A DNA stretch of 64,000 nt, taken from assembly GCA_028554755.1 (NCBI GenBank), contig JAPTOF010000003.1, positions 7,711,501 through 7,775,500 of the forward strand. The letters run 5' to 3'. A model generated the notes under the pieces. That model saw only the letters and a program-made list of their open reading frames with translations, was not told where the DNA came from and ran no database searches. Origin of the DNA: Cordia subcordata (taxonomy: Eukaryota > Streptophyta > Magnoliopsida > Boraginales > Cordiaceae). This document shows, piece by piece, positions 1 through 10,490 of the stretch (its first letter is position 1; every line of letters begins with the position of its first letter). The translations under genes and the position numbers were made by a program.

Positions 1-33
1 CAAGAGTAAAGCATTTACCCAATGAAATAGTAA

Positions 34-598
34 GGTTGCATTTGGTTTGCCTATTTTCTGTTTTCATTTTCTATTTTTATTTTCTAAAAACAATTTTCAT
101 TTTCTATTTTCTAAAATTTAGAGAATGTGTTTGGTTACTAAAAGTGTTTTGCTTTTTGATATTTATTCACAAAATTACCATCTTGTTTTCTAAATTTTTT
201 TGGAGATATTTACAAAATTGCCACCTTGTTTTTTATTTATTTTTATATATTTATAAAATTGCCACCTTGTTTTTTAAATTTTTTGGAGATATTTACAAAA
301 CTGTTATCTTGTTTTATAAATCTTTTAGAGTTATTTACAAAATTACGACCTTATTTTCTAAATTTTTAGAATTATTTATAAAACTACCACCTTATTTTCT
401 AAATCTTTTAGAGTTATTTACAAAATTGCCACCTTATTTTCAAAGAAAACACTTTTTTGATTTTTTTTTTGTTTTCCTAGAAAACTATTTTCTGTTTTCT
501 AAAAATGGAAACAAAAATGGTTAACCAAATGAGTTTTCTGTCCTAATTTTCATCTTCCATGAAAATGAAAACAGAAAATGGGCAAACCAAACGCACCC
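34..598. mobile_element. Tourist-like (PIF/Harbinger) MITE
   Basis: The ends are an 18-bp terminal inverted repeat with two mismatches: GGTTGCATTTGGTTTGCC on the left, and GGGTGCGTTTGGTTTGCC when the right end is read in reverse complement. Similarity continues inward through a shared CATTTTCTGTTTTCATTTTC-like stretch. Both sides carry the trinucleotide TAA (31-33 and 599-601), the target duplication typical of PIF/Harbinger and its Tourist MITEs. The interior is AT-rich and has no credible gene; the long ORF across it is low-complexity Phe/Tyr/Leu and is rejected. At 565 bp it is long for a MITE because of an internal tandem array. It is non-autonomous and would need a transposase from elsewhere. 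Confidence 0.85.
183..440. repeat. Tandem repeat inside the MITE (about 42-bp unit, six copies)
   Basis: The unit is roughly TTTTCTAAATTTTTTGGAG / ATATTTACAAAATTGCCACC / TTG, here cut in pieces. The CCACC-like box recurs near 221, 262, 304, 346, 387 and 429, a steady 41-42 bp step. Copies differ by a few bases (TTGGAGATA versus TTAGAGTTA), so the expansion is not very recent. Confidence 0.8.
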
Positions 599-600
599 TA

Positions 601-1925
601 AGAGTTTTGGTTTACAAGACTTCTTGAGAGCAAGATTACAAGATGTATTTAAACCTTCCTATGCTGCTTTAAGTATATAGGCAATTTATGAGTTCTAGTA
701 ACTTAAGCAATGAATGCTAATAATGTGCAATCAATGAAGTTAACAACAAATGAGATAAATGAGCAAGAGAGAAAGCTTTCAATATTAGTATATTGTAGAA
801 AGTGTTTTGATTAAGTTATATTTTGAGATGGGAGGTAAAAGGTGTGTTTATAATGCCAAAAAATGAAAATCCCAACAGTCATTTTAAAAAGTCCAAAAGG
901 GTTTACTGATTGACAATACCAATTGACCCCTTAACTTAGTTGGAAGAACCAGTAAGCTAAATAGCCTAGCTAGTCAACTCTACTGGTCGACCGCCTGGCT
1001 CAATCGGTAGACATAAATTGCTTCCTGTTTGTGCTGGTTGACTGAACCGGTCGACTGGCTGTCTCAGCCAGTAGCTACAGAAAAAACTAAAAAGTTGTTA
1101 CCTACGTTTACAATAAGTAACTTTTCATACCAAATGTATAGTAGCACTTTTTTTTGCAAATTTATCAATTCAAAAGGATATCAAATACTCATAAGATTAT
1201 ATCACAATTAATGCTACACCAACCAAGCATGCAAAACATTAAATGCGAAAACTTCTACTTAACTCAAGATTTTCAGATTTTTTGGGAGGAAAAAGCTTTT
1301 TCAAGCAAGGATAATATCCTATAGGTTTATGTCATGTACAAAAATACTTATATACCTTTAATGAAAAGCTTAAACCCAAGTTAGAAGTACTTTTATTGCA
1401 GATTTCTTGAAGATATAAGCGTATGTACATATATACAATCACAATTAATGCTATTGTACGTGCAACTCCATAATGCAAAAATGTGGACCAAGAAACTCAA
1501 TTTTCTACAGGAAAAGACATCTTATGCATATATACTCACATGTTCTCTTAAAAAGATAATGATATAATGTAAGAGCATGTACTAAATATGATACATGCAT
1601 TATATTAAGGAGAAAAGATGATCTAAGATAAAAATCTAAGAAGCATTAACAAAGTCAATAAGTATGCATGCAATGTGAGAAGTTGTTGAGCTCATAGTAT
1701 TACCTATGTACTAAGATCAATTTAACTAAGAAAGAAGAAGCTATACTAATTCTACAAGTAATCTTCATAGTTCTTCAATCTTCAAGTGGCTCAATTGTCT
1801 TAATCTTGCTCAATAGTAGCAATTTATTAAAGTGTAATTATGGCATCATCAAAACAATATTAATATAAATAATACCAATAGGTTCAACACTAAGTGATTA
1901 GCAAGCTGTCCTAACTATGCATCTA
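601..1925. other. Gene-free stretch with an LTR-like GGTCGAC cluster
   Basis: No supported gene. The stretch 959-1072 holds several palindromic GGTCGACC / GGTTGACC motifs like those in the U3 regions of the LTRs elsewhere in the window, so part of this is probably an eroded LTR. No TG...CA boundary, PBS or PPT could be fixed. The 60-codon ORF at 1029-1211 looks like chance. Confidence 0.4.
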
Positions 1926-1929
1926 CCCT

Positions 1930-2973
1930 AGCCATGTGTTGATAATAGCTAACTATCTCTTACTGATTCTGTTGAATCATCTGCATCAAAAGGTCTAGCT
2001 TCTCATCACTAAAAGACTAAGGAATAGGTGTAGATTGAGCAACAAATGCTGGGATAGATGGTGTAGGAAGTGCCTGGTAGTGGGGTGCACTAAGAATTCT
2101 AGCCTGATTCATATTATAAAACCTTGGAGGATTAGTAGGACGAGGTCTCTACTAAAATGGGCCCTGGGGCTGGGATGACCCAAACTAACCCTGTCGCCAT
2201 GAGAACTTTGGGTTGTCTGTCTAACTTGGATTGTAGGTGTTCGACTAAGGATTGTACTCTTATGAGTACCCCTGGGTGGCACAAACTTGCTACTACATGA
2301 ATTTTGGAAACTATGGAGCTAGAGGGCAAGCTATGGTCTTATGTGTGGACTCGAAACACAATGCACAAATCTCTACAATCGAGGGTATGGATGACGAGCC
2401 TAAAGGATTGGCTCTACGGCCTTGTGATAATAGACTCAGAGAAATCAATTGGTCAAGATAATGTGTCAAAGCTTTAACCTCTAGGAAAGATCGGATGAAG
2501 TGCCTACCTCATGAACACCTTTCCTAGTGGCTCCCTTACTAGACCTATCCATGGTGGTATTCTGAAAACAATCCTCGGCTAAAAGTTTCATTCTCTTCTA
2601 TGCTTCACTAGGTCTCAAGTTATAGAACCCACCCTCGATATAGCATTCATTAACATCCTTTATTGCTTAGTCAGACCTCTAAAGAAGTATTGACGAAGGT
2701 CATGTGTGTCATAACCATTGTGTGGACATTGCCAAAGGAGATCATTAAACCTTTCCCAAGCTTCATGGAAAGTCTCGAAATCATGTTGAGAAAAGGTCTT
2801 GATGGATGCGCTAAGATCGACAGTTTTAGCCATAGGGAAGAACTTTTGATGAAAACGTGATTGGAGCTCATCCCACGGTGTAATAGAATCACGAGGTAAG
2901 GAATAGCACCATCGTTTGGCTTATCCTTGAATGAAAATGGGAACATCTTTAGATGGATAAACTCTTGAGACAC
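1930..2973 (-). pseudogene. Athila-type gag relic (element A)
   Basis: Read on the minus strand, this matches the gag region of elements E, C and F in the same window. The 2973-2671 segment contains the FPFSFKDK motif that follows the gag N-terminal region in these elements. The segment near 2130-2330 matches the gag C-terminal part of element E at nucleotide level. No frame stays open beyond about 100 codons, so the gene is broken by several frameshifts and stops. In life this would be the capsid and nucleocapsid polyprotein of a Ty3/Athila retrotransposon. The gag N-terminus, leader and primer binding site are missing: the LTR-like sequence starts only about 12 bp from the last gag residues. 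Confidence 0.75.
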
Positions 2974-2984
2974 ATTAGGAAAAT

Positions 2985-4865
2985 TGAAATGCCTCTAAGG
3001 TACAAGTCTTAAAAGACCCGCAAGGGTACAAATCTTGCAATATAGTGTGTAGAAGTGCAGGTGTCGATATAGGGAAGCTAATGTGTGAAAGGAATCCTAT
3101 GTGTGCACGCTCTAGAAGATGCCTAAAAAGAAACCTAGATTAAGCACATTTTTGTACTTTTTGGATTATAAGGAGCTCAATGAAGGAAAAAGAAATTACA
3201 CTTTGAGAACGGGAATGGAAAAATGGGAATCAAGGTAATCTTGAAGGGATTTAACCAATGGAAATGTTTTAAGGTGACTTACGCTTGCTAATGAGAGATT
3301 CTCAACTCATATGTTATGGGATTAAGGGAATTGGCTTATTTATGTGATACTCTAATACTAGATCACTAGCTAGTATCCTAATTAATTCCCAGGACTCGAT
3401 GTGGGTCCATCCCTAATCATGCACACTTAGAGCTATGACATGGTCCTTATGTACCTAAGGCCATGAGAGGGACGAGAAAGCTATCTTGGTGGCCTAGAAC
3501 GATCCTAACCTAGCTCCTAGACCACTGGCTGGATTTAAAACAAAGACCTAAGGTCATTAAGGCTGACTAAACCCTTCCCAGATTCCTATTAATTGGATTT
3601 AAAGTTAAAGGATCTCGAACTAGGCTAGTCCTAACATGTGCATCATCATTCTAGGGACACTATAGTGGGTTGATGTCTAATAAGTGTAATCTTACATATT
3701 CTAGGCTAAGGTGTTGTGAATATGTCAACCTATTCACTACCAAACCATTACCATGCTTGATTTACACCATTATAAACAAGTGAATAACAATATGTAAGCA
3801 AGATTGGAGTTATATTCACCATAATGCATGCTTATACTCATATAGACATGAACATAGCAAACCCACTTCATACAATCCATAAATAAACACATAGACATGC
3901 ATATTAGATGGATTAGAGGTGTTCTATAGCAGATGAACTCCAATTCATACACATACTACTCATCTAGGCAATTAATCAAACATCTAGATATGTATTGAGA
4001 AAAAGCCATTCACATTAAGAACAAAATATGTATATATAAGCCATGGAAAACCCATAACATAGAGTATCAAATCAACCCATTACATAAGCTTAGTCACCTT
4101 AATCTAATTTACTCAAACATTAAAGTAAATAGGATCAAAGAAGGTTGAGGAAACTCTCTTCCATCCTCCATCCTTGCTTGTTCTTGTACAATCTCGAGCA
4201 AATCCCTTACCAAATGTTGTTAAAATCCTCCAAAAGAGCTTAAATCTAAGTGGGTGTCCGTGTTAGTGTGTGTATTTGAGGTAAGTGAAGTAGGGTTTAG
4301 CATGTGTGTGACGTGAGTAAAGAGTGTGTATGAATTGATCCCCCAAATGCAACAAAATTAGGCTCTATTTATATGTTTTCCAGTGTTGCTGGTTGACTGG
4401 CTAGTATAGGTAGTCAACCGATTCTGCTGGGGTGCTTTTTAGAGTCACCAGTCGACCTAACCGGTCAACCGGTTCTTGAGAAGGTGGTGACCGGTTATTT
4501 CCTTGGCTTTCTAAACCAACCGGTCAACTTAGCCGGTCGACCGACTCTGCTCTTGGGTTGACCTGTTGGGCTCTTTTGCCTCCAGTCTTCTTCGTGTTGG
4601 CCTTCAATCTTTTCCCCTTGACCCGTATACCTCTTAGCTTTATCACCCATCATCATCCAAGCTTGCCATTGACCTACAACTTGCCTAAATCATCAAAAAC
4701 ATGCAATTAGTGTAGCTTTTATCTTTAAACTCAACTATGTACAATTGTATACGCTTAAGCCTAATTCTATCATATGTACTACACTAATGCAACCATATAA
4801 GCTTATAACACCTTTAAAATATAAACAAATAACAATGCAAACACATACAAAAATGAAGCACATCA
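2985..4865 (-). repeat. Athila-type LTR (element A), minus strand
   Basis: Reverse-complemented, this runs from TGATGTGC near 4865 to a terminus near 2985. It matches the solo LTR at 40124-42127 along its length, including the start, the stretch around GCATTGTTATTTGT, and the end around AAGACCCG. A TATA box (TATTTATA on plus, 4366-4373) lies next to a cluster of GGTCGACC / CCGGTCAACC motifs (4388-4565) on its upstream side. On the right the sequence CAACCCCAAAGC resembles the complement of a polypurine tract, which would make this a 3' LTR; the gag on the left would make it a 5' LTR. It may be a solo or recombined LTR. No target duplication was found. Confidence 0.75.
4366..4565 (-). promoter_or_regulatory. 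LTR A promoter: TATA box plus GTCGAC palindrome cluster
   Basis: TATAAATA (minus) at 4373-4366 is followed upstream by repeated CCGGTCAACCGG / GGTCGACCGAC motifs. The same order occurs in the LTRs of F and H and in the solo LTRs, so it is probably the core promoter and an upstream element. Confidence 0.5.
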
Positions 4866-5128
4866 ACAACCCCAAAGCTTCTCCAATTCTTTTTATGGCT
4901 GTCTGTTAATGAGGCAATTGTTTTTTTGGTCAGTAAAGTTACAGCCACAACATGGCATTTTCCAATGATGTGGTTACTTAACTGTCTGAGCCAAATAACT
5001 ACAATTGTTCCTCTGAAATGCTTCAAATCATACATTTATTGTTGCTTATGGTTTATTTGCTTATTATTCATCTTTTGTCTTCTCATTTTTTAAAGATGTT
5101 TCTAAGTTCGTTATGTATAGATTCGTAA

Positions 5129-6262
5129 ATGGCTCCTACAGAAAATACCATTGCTGAATTAAAGTTGCCTAAAGAACACTAGCGAATGTGTCATTCAAAT
5201 GTAGGATTTATTTCTTCTGATCGGGCCACATGAAAAGATAATAAGTCTTGATTTACTTCTAATTGATAACCAGGTAAAATTTTTCCCTCAGTTGAATATT
5301 CTTATTAATCTTTTTTGGTTGATCTGTATTAATGCACATTTCATTTCACATAAAATCAAGGTAAAAGAATTCAGGCTTGTATTAAGCCTGCATTTATCGA
5401 CAAGTATCGAAGACTAATTGAGGATGGCAAGTGTTACGTAACACGGAAATTCCAACTTGCTAAAAACAACTTCAGTGCTAGGATGAGCCACTATAAGCAT
5501 AGCATAAATTTTCATGGGATCATGTTTGTGAAAAAGACTTCTAGTGTTGGACTACCAACTCATAGGTTTAAGTTTGTTCCATTTCAGAGCATTCTGTTAG
5601 GATCATGTGATAAACATTATTGTGTAGGTATGTTAATTTAAATATGTAATGTATCTTACATTTCTATCATACTTGCATATTCTTAAAACATATACCCAAT
5701 TTTTATAATCATTTATAATCTATGTTTTGATAATATTCTATTTTATACATTTATAGATCTTACTGGGGAATTGGTTTTCATTGGCAAACTCACTGAGAAA
5801 CAAATTGGCAAGAACAATAGCCGACAAATTGAATTGGAACTACAAGACACTAAGTAACAACTTTTCTTGCAGTTCGTTAAATATTTTAATTTGTTTCAGT
5901 TTTCCATCTTTGTATAAATACATTTTGATGAATTACCATTGCAGTAATTTGGGGCTCTCTTGCACATTGTGGGGTGAATATGTAGAGAAGATTGCATTTT
6001 TCATGGAACTCACACTTCTGGCTTTATAATCATCATTATGTTGCTGGCTAGTATTAAACCCTTTAATGGTCTGTATATATGAAGTTTAAATTTTTTTATT
6101 GTTTGCATTACAATATAACCCCTCGATATAACTATCATGTATTGTAAGTTGAAGCTTAATTGTAATTTTTATATAAAGGATATATGCAAGTGACCAACTC
6201 ATACAATTCATTTAAGCTATTCTCCAATGCTGAAACTGAAGAAGTTGTTAGCTTTTGAGAGA
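5129..6262 (+). pseudogene. RPA1-like (replication protein A 70 kDa, DUF223-type) pseudogene
   Basis: Three segments read as plant RPA1-like OB-fold protein with plausible introns. The first begins with ATG at 5129 (MAPTENTIAELKLPKEH) and meets a stop (TAG) where related proteins usually have Trp. The second, about 5366-5628, is open and encodes FIDKYRRLIEDGKCYV and downstream OB-fold sequence; it ends at a good donor (AG|GTATGT). A third starts after TTTATAG at 5759 in the correct phase (DLTGELVFIGKLTEK), then breaks at GTAACA. A fourth after TTGCAG at about 5946 reads LSCTLWGEYVEK, a hallmark of these proteins, and is then frameshifted. RPA1 binds single-stranded DNA; such genes also ride on plant Helitrons. 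No Helitron end (CTRR hairpin) or Rep/helicase was seen. It lies between two LTRs. Confidence 0.7.
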
Positions 6263-6268
6263 GGTATC

Positions 6269-7638
6269 TGATGTGTGTCATTTGTGCGTGTTTGCATCTA
6301 GTTTTTGATTGCATGTTTAGAGATGTTTAGAGCATAATTGAGTGCATTTAGTATAGAGTTTATGCATAACTATTAATATATGTACATAATTTATTTGGAT
6401 GTATAAATTCTACACTAAGCGTTATATTCCATATTTTAGGAGTGTTTTGGAAGGGTTCAAGCTTACATGAGGAAGAAATGAGCTAACGGATGAAGACCAG
6501 AAGAAAAGGGATGAAGAAGGGAGCATTCTGACCCAGCCGGACGCTCTGAAGAAAAGTCGATCGACCGTCAGAAGCCCTCATTATTAAGTCGGTCAACCGG
6601 CTATGCGTTGAAGCTGTTTTTAAACTACTCGTTTCAGCTCATTTGAGAGGAAGGAACTTTAATTTTCAAACCCTAATAAAACCATAACTTTTTTCCCACT
6701 TCGATAAACACCCTAAACCACCATCTAAACCCCATACCAAGCTAGGATTGAAGAATCTAACAAGAATTTGAAGGATTTGTATAGTTTTGGAAGCAAGATT
6801 TAGGGGAGTTCTTCCTGTTCTCTTTCTATTTCTTGTAAATATGTTGCTAGATTAGACTAGATCTTTGGGTGATTGTTGTTGTATATTAGACTAGGGTTAT
6901 AAGTATTGATTTGTGAATATCTTTGGCTCTTAATACATGCGTCTTCACATTGATTAATGGCATGAATCAATATGTCTATGTGTTGATAATCAAACATGTC
7001 TATGTGTTTGTTAAAATGCCTAAGTAAAGTTGCATGTGTTATTTTGTGCTTAAATGCTATTGATAGTGGTGTCACCTTAGCCTTAATCCATGCTAATGGC
7101 ATGAGCCCTATTTGCAACTAAGTGTGTTGAGTGATATGCTTAATTAATGACTTGTATGATAGGAGTATACCTCTAGTCTAAAATAGTACAAAAAAGGTAC
7201 TTGTTAGCACTCATTAATGCTCTAGGAGTCTAATCTCTAGTCTGAAACAGTACTAATAGGTTAGTCTCTCGAGTAAGACATCGATCAACACCAAAGAAAA
7301 CTTAGCTAATTAAACTCGAGGTTAATTAGCCGAATCGTTATAATAGCCCAAGTCTAGTTGCAATGCAATCGCCCGAGATCCCCTTCAACCTTGTAGAGCT
7401 TTATTTCCTTAGTTTGGCACCCTAGGTTTCTCCATTAGAGCAAGTTAGTTTAGGTTTATTTTCCTGAGCTCCCTTTGATTCTAAAGAAAGCACACACACG
7501 CACGTAGCTAGTTTTAGGCACCGAGCATGTAAAGACCAAACTAAGGTAGCCTCCCTATGGAAACGATACCCATACACACACACACACTATACTAGACACG
7601 ATCCGTATGCCCAAGGGTGTAAAACTTGAACACGATTA
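6269..7638 (+). repeat. Athila-type 5' LTR of element B
   Basis: It begins TGATGTGTGTCA, and the first 200 bases match the start of the LTRs of element H (reverse-complement of about 57345-57100 and 62285-62060). A GTCGAC-type cluster (CGATCGACCG, CGGTCAACCGGC) sits at 6540-6600. It ends at GATTA about 6 bp before the primer binding site, in the position where sister elements have CATCA. Length is about 1370 bp. A (CA)n run lies at about 7573-7588. The 3' partner LTR is absent because the element is cut at about 10490. Confidence 0.85.
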
Positions 7639-7644
7639 AGTTTT

Positions 7645-7662
7645 TGGCATCGTTGCCGGGGA
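7645..7662 (+). promoter_or_regulatory. Primer binding site (tRNA-Asp) of element B
   Basis: TGGCATCGTTGCCGGGGA is complementary, with one mismatch, to the 3' end of plant tRNA-Asp. It lies 6 bp after the LTR. This primer is typical of Athila-group Ty3 elements. Confidence 0.9.
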
Positions 7663-7844
7663 GGCACGTTATTGGTTCTTTGTGTGCTTTTGTGTTTGTG
7701 ATTGGTTACTTGTGTGTGTTTTATCTTTACTTGGTTTCCCTTATTTGAAAAAAAAATTGAAAAATCTAGAAAATCCAAAAAAAAAATTGAAAAAAATTAA
7801 AAAAATATTTGAATTAAGAAGAGGTATACTTGTGTTACTTGAGT

Positions 7845-8849
7845 ATGAATAGATCCAATGCTTCTTGGTGGTCACTTGTATCCTCTTCCCCAACCCCTGT
7901 ATATGCTCCTAATGCTTGTGCTCTATGTGGTAGTTGTAAGCATCATATTACATGTTGTCCACTTGTATATGGCAATCCCCTATCAAGTGCTTACTCAAGG
8001 CATCATCCTTGTAGTCATGTACCCGTTCGTGCATCATCATCTTGTTATAATGATTATAGGGAGCATTATCATTCATATTCACCATGGGGTCAAGATGACC
8101 CTACCTATTATACACCTCTTAGTTATGAACATTACCTTCCCATACCATCCTTTCCTACATATGCTTCCTCCGAGTTTTTTTATGGCTATGCTTATACTAA
8201 TTTTGATCAAAATGCCCACCATTTCCACTCGGTTGAACCCGCTTCTCTTAGGTATCCTTTACATGAAGAAGATAGGTATGAATACCTTAAATCCCTAATT
8301 CATTCCAACCTTGAGAGACTGAAGGAGATGAACAAGCAATTCTCCGAAATAGTCAAGTGTGTGAATAGAGAAGTTGAGAATGAGCAACTTGTGAGCGAGA
8401 GTATTGAGATACCTTTAGACCGAGTTGAAGAGATGGGAGTGAGACCTATAGATGAAGAGATTAGGGGTAAAAAAGATGATGTCTGGGAGGAAGAGATGGA
8501 TAGAGAGGTGGATGGAGAGTTTACATCTTGTAGTGAGGAAGAAAATGAGTTTGATAGCACTTTGGTTCTTGATGATGATTATAGGTATGTTTTGGAGGAA
8601 GTGGTACCTTATCCTTTCGTGTTTTCACTGCCCCCTATTCAGTCATGTGAACCTATTATTCCCTTGTCCAGGCTTTTAGCACGAGATGTCTCCTTTGAGT
8701 TTGATGATGAGTGTGTTAGAGCTTTCAATAAGTTTAAATCCTTATTTTCTTCTTCCCCAATCATCCAACCACCTGACTATAGTCTCCTATTCAAGGTTAT
8801 GTGTGATGCATCCAATTATGCGAGAGGAGTTGTTTTAGGTCAACGGTGA
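7845..8849 (+). CDS. Capsid-less 5' ORF fused to RNase H of element B
   Basis: A 335-codon open frame; ATG 7845 is preferred over an upstream TTG because the homologous stretch in element H aligns from here. Residues 20-45 contain a zinc-knuckle-like C-x2-C-x4-H-x3-C (CALCGSCKHHITCCP) resembling the gag zinc finger of element E. A Tyr/His/Pro-rich stretch follows, then an acidic, partly coiled-coil-like region (about residues 150-270, EEDRYEYLKSL to DDDYRYVLEE). From about residue 280 (codons near 8675) the sequence becomes Athila RNase H (FDDECVRAFNKFKSLFSSSP, then IMCDAS-like VMCDASNYARG). No gag capsid, protease or reverse transcriptase lies between, yet the frame stays open across the junction. 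The frame ends where the RNase H continues in another frame. Whether the fusion was ever functional is unknown. Confidence 0.6.
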   Translation: MNRSNASWWSLVSSSPTPVYAPNACALCGSCKHHITCCPLVYGNPLSSAYSRHHPCSHVPVRASSSCYNDYREHYHSYSPWGQDDPTYYTPLSYEHYLPIPSFPTYASSEFFYGYAYTNFDQNAHHFHSVEPASLRYPLHEEDRYEYLKSLIHSNLERLKEMNKQFSEIVKCVNREVENEQLVSESIEIPLDRVEEMGVRPIDEEIRGKKDDVWEEEMDREVDGEFTSCSEEENEFDSTLVLDDDYRYVLEEVVPYPFVFSLPPIQSCEPIIPLSRLLARDVSFEFDDECVRAFNKFKSLFSSSPIIQPPDYSLLFKVMCDASNYARGVVLGQR

Positions 8850-10490
8850 GACAAGTTGCCTCATGTGGTATATTATGCTAGTAAGACTCTTGATAAAGCC
8901 TAAAAGAACTATACCACCATAGAAAAAGAGCTTCTAGAAGTTGTCTTCTCCATTGACAAGTTTAGGTCGTACATTCTAGGATCCAAAGTGATTATCTATA
9001 CTGACTATATGGCATTGAGGTATTTGTTAGCTAAGAAAGAATCACAGGCCCATTTTGATTAAGTGGTTGCTTTTTCTTTGAGAGTTTGACATGGAAATCT
9101 GGGATAAAAAGGGTCGTGAGAATTTAGTAGCGGATCACCTTTCCTGTCTTGTTAGTGAGTCTTCTAATGATCCATCTTCTTTTTGTGATTCATTTCCTGA
9201 TGAGCAATTATTTGCCATTTCTTATCATACATCTTGGTTTGCTCATATTGTCAATTATCTTGCCACAAGACATTTCCCTTCCACTGGGAAGAGAGAGAGA
9301 GATAGGTTCATAGAACAAGTGAGACATTTCTTTGGCAGGATCCCTATCTTTTCAAAGTGTGTGCAGATCAAGCGATTCGTTAATGTGTGCTCGAGGATGA
9401 GTTCGAAAGCGTGTTGAGTATGCATCACGATAAGGGGTATGCAGGTCATATTAGTGGAAAGAAGACCGCCGTGAAGGTCTTGCAATGTGGATTCTTTTGG
9501 CCCACTCTCTTTAGGGATACCCAAGAGTATTGCAAAAAAGTGTATTAGATGTCAACAATTTGGGTCCATCTCTAGGAGAAGCATGATGCCTTTATGTGAG
9601 TTATTTGATATTTGGGGTATAGATTTCATGGGTCCATTTCCACATTTCTTTAGGTACCAATACATTTTAGTGGACGTGGACTACATGTCCCAATGGTTTA
9701 AGACTATTCCCACGCGTACTAATGACCATAGGGTAGTGGTGAAATTCACCAAGGAGAACATTTTCTCTAGATTTGGAGTCCTTAGAGTCTTGATTAGTGA
9801 TGGGGGTTTGCATTTTTGCCATAGAACTTTAGAGGCCTTGTTGAGGAGATATTCAGTTACTCATAAGATTACTACCCCTTACCACCCGTAAATTACTGGA
9901 CAAGTAGAGGTGTCCAATTCGGAGATCAAGCACATTTTACAGAAAACAGTTAGGTTGGATAGGAGGGATTGGTCTATTAGGCTAAATGATGCTTTGTGGG
10001 CCTACCGTACCACCTTTAAGACTCCCATTGGTATGTTTCCTTATAGTTTGGTTTATGGGAAAGCTTGTCACTTACCGATAGAATTTGAGCATTAGGCTTA
10101 CTGGGCTATCAAGGCCTTAAATTTCGATTTGGCAACAGCGGGTGAGAAAAGAAAGATAGACTTAGCAGAGTTGGAGGAGCTTAGATTTAAGGCGTGTGAG
10201 AATGCCAAGCTTTATAAGTATAGGATGAAAAGATTGCATGATAAACACATTCTTAAGAAATCATTCTCTACCTCCGATAAAGTTTGATTGTTTAACTTAT
10301 GTTTGAAACTCTTTCCAGGTAAGCTCAAGTCAAGATGGGATGGTTGATATGAAGTTTTGGTTGCCTATCTTTTCAGAGTGGTCAAGATCAAGGATTTGAA
10401 TGATGGTCGAATGATGGCAGTGAACGAGCAACACCTGAAGCATGCATATGATCCTAGCATGGCTCGTGTGAAGGTTTTAATGCTTTAGGA
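8675..10490 (+). pseudogene. Athila RNase H-integrase pol remnant of element B
   Basis: RNase H continues after the stop at 8849 in a shifted register (DKLPHVVYYASKTLD, then NYTTIEKELLEVVF and KFRSYILGSKVIIYTD). The integrase core is at 9487-10095. The first Asp is in WGIDFMGPF, the second in LISDGGLHF, and the Glu is in [11 protein letters not shown], so the DDE triad survives, but a stop (TAA at 9889-9891) falls between the second Asp and the Glu. A C-terminal integrase region follows to about 10480 ([15 protein letters not shown], then AVNEQHLKHAY). No chromodomain was seen, as expected for Athila. The element is cut at about 10490, where copia gag begins; no 3' LTR is present. Confidence 0.85.

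Noticed and set aside
36..524. A 162-codon Phe/Tyr/Leu-rich ORF
   Set aside because: It is the translation of the T-rich tandem repeat within the MITE; no protein pattern.
7645..7662. Possible tRNA-Asp gene fragments at the PBS sites
   Set aside because: Only 18 bases match the tRNA 3' end, at the exact distance from LTRs expected for primer binding sites.
8300..8560. Serine-rich minus-strand ORF
   Set aside because: Shadow of the acidic region of the plus-strand ORF 7845-8849.
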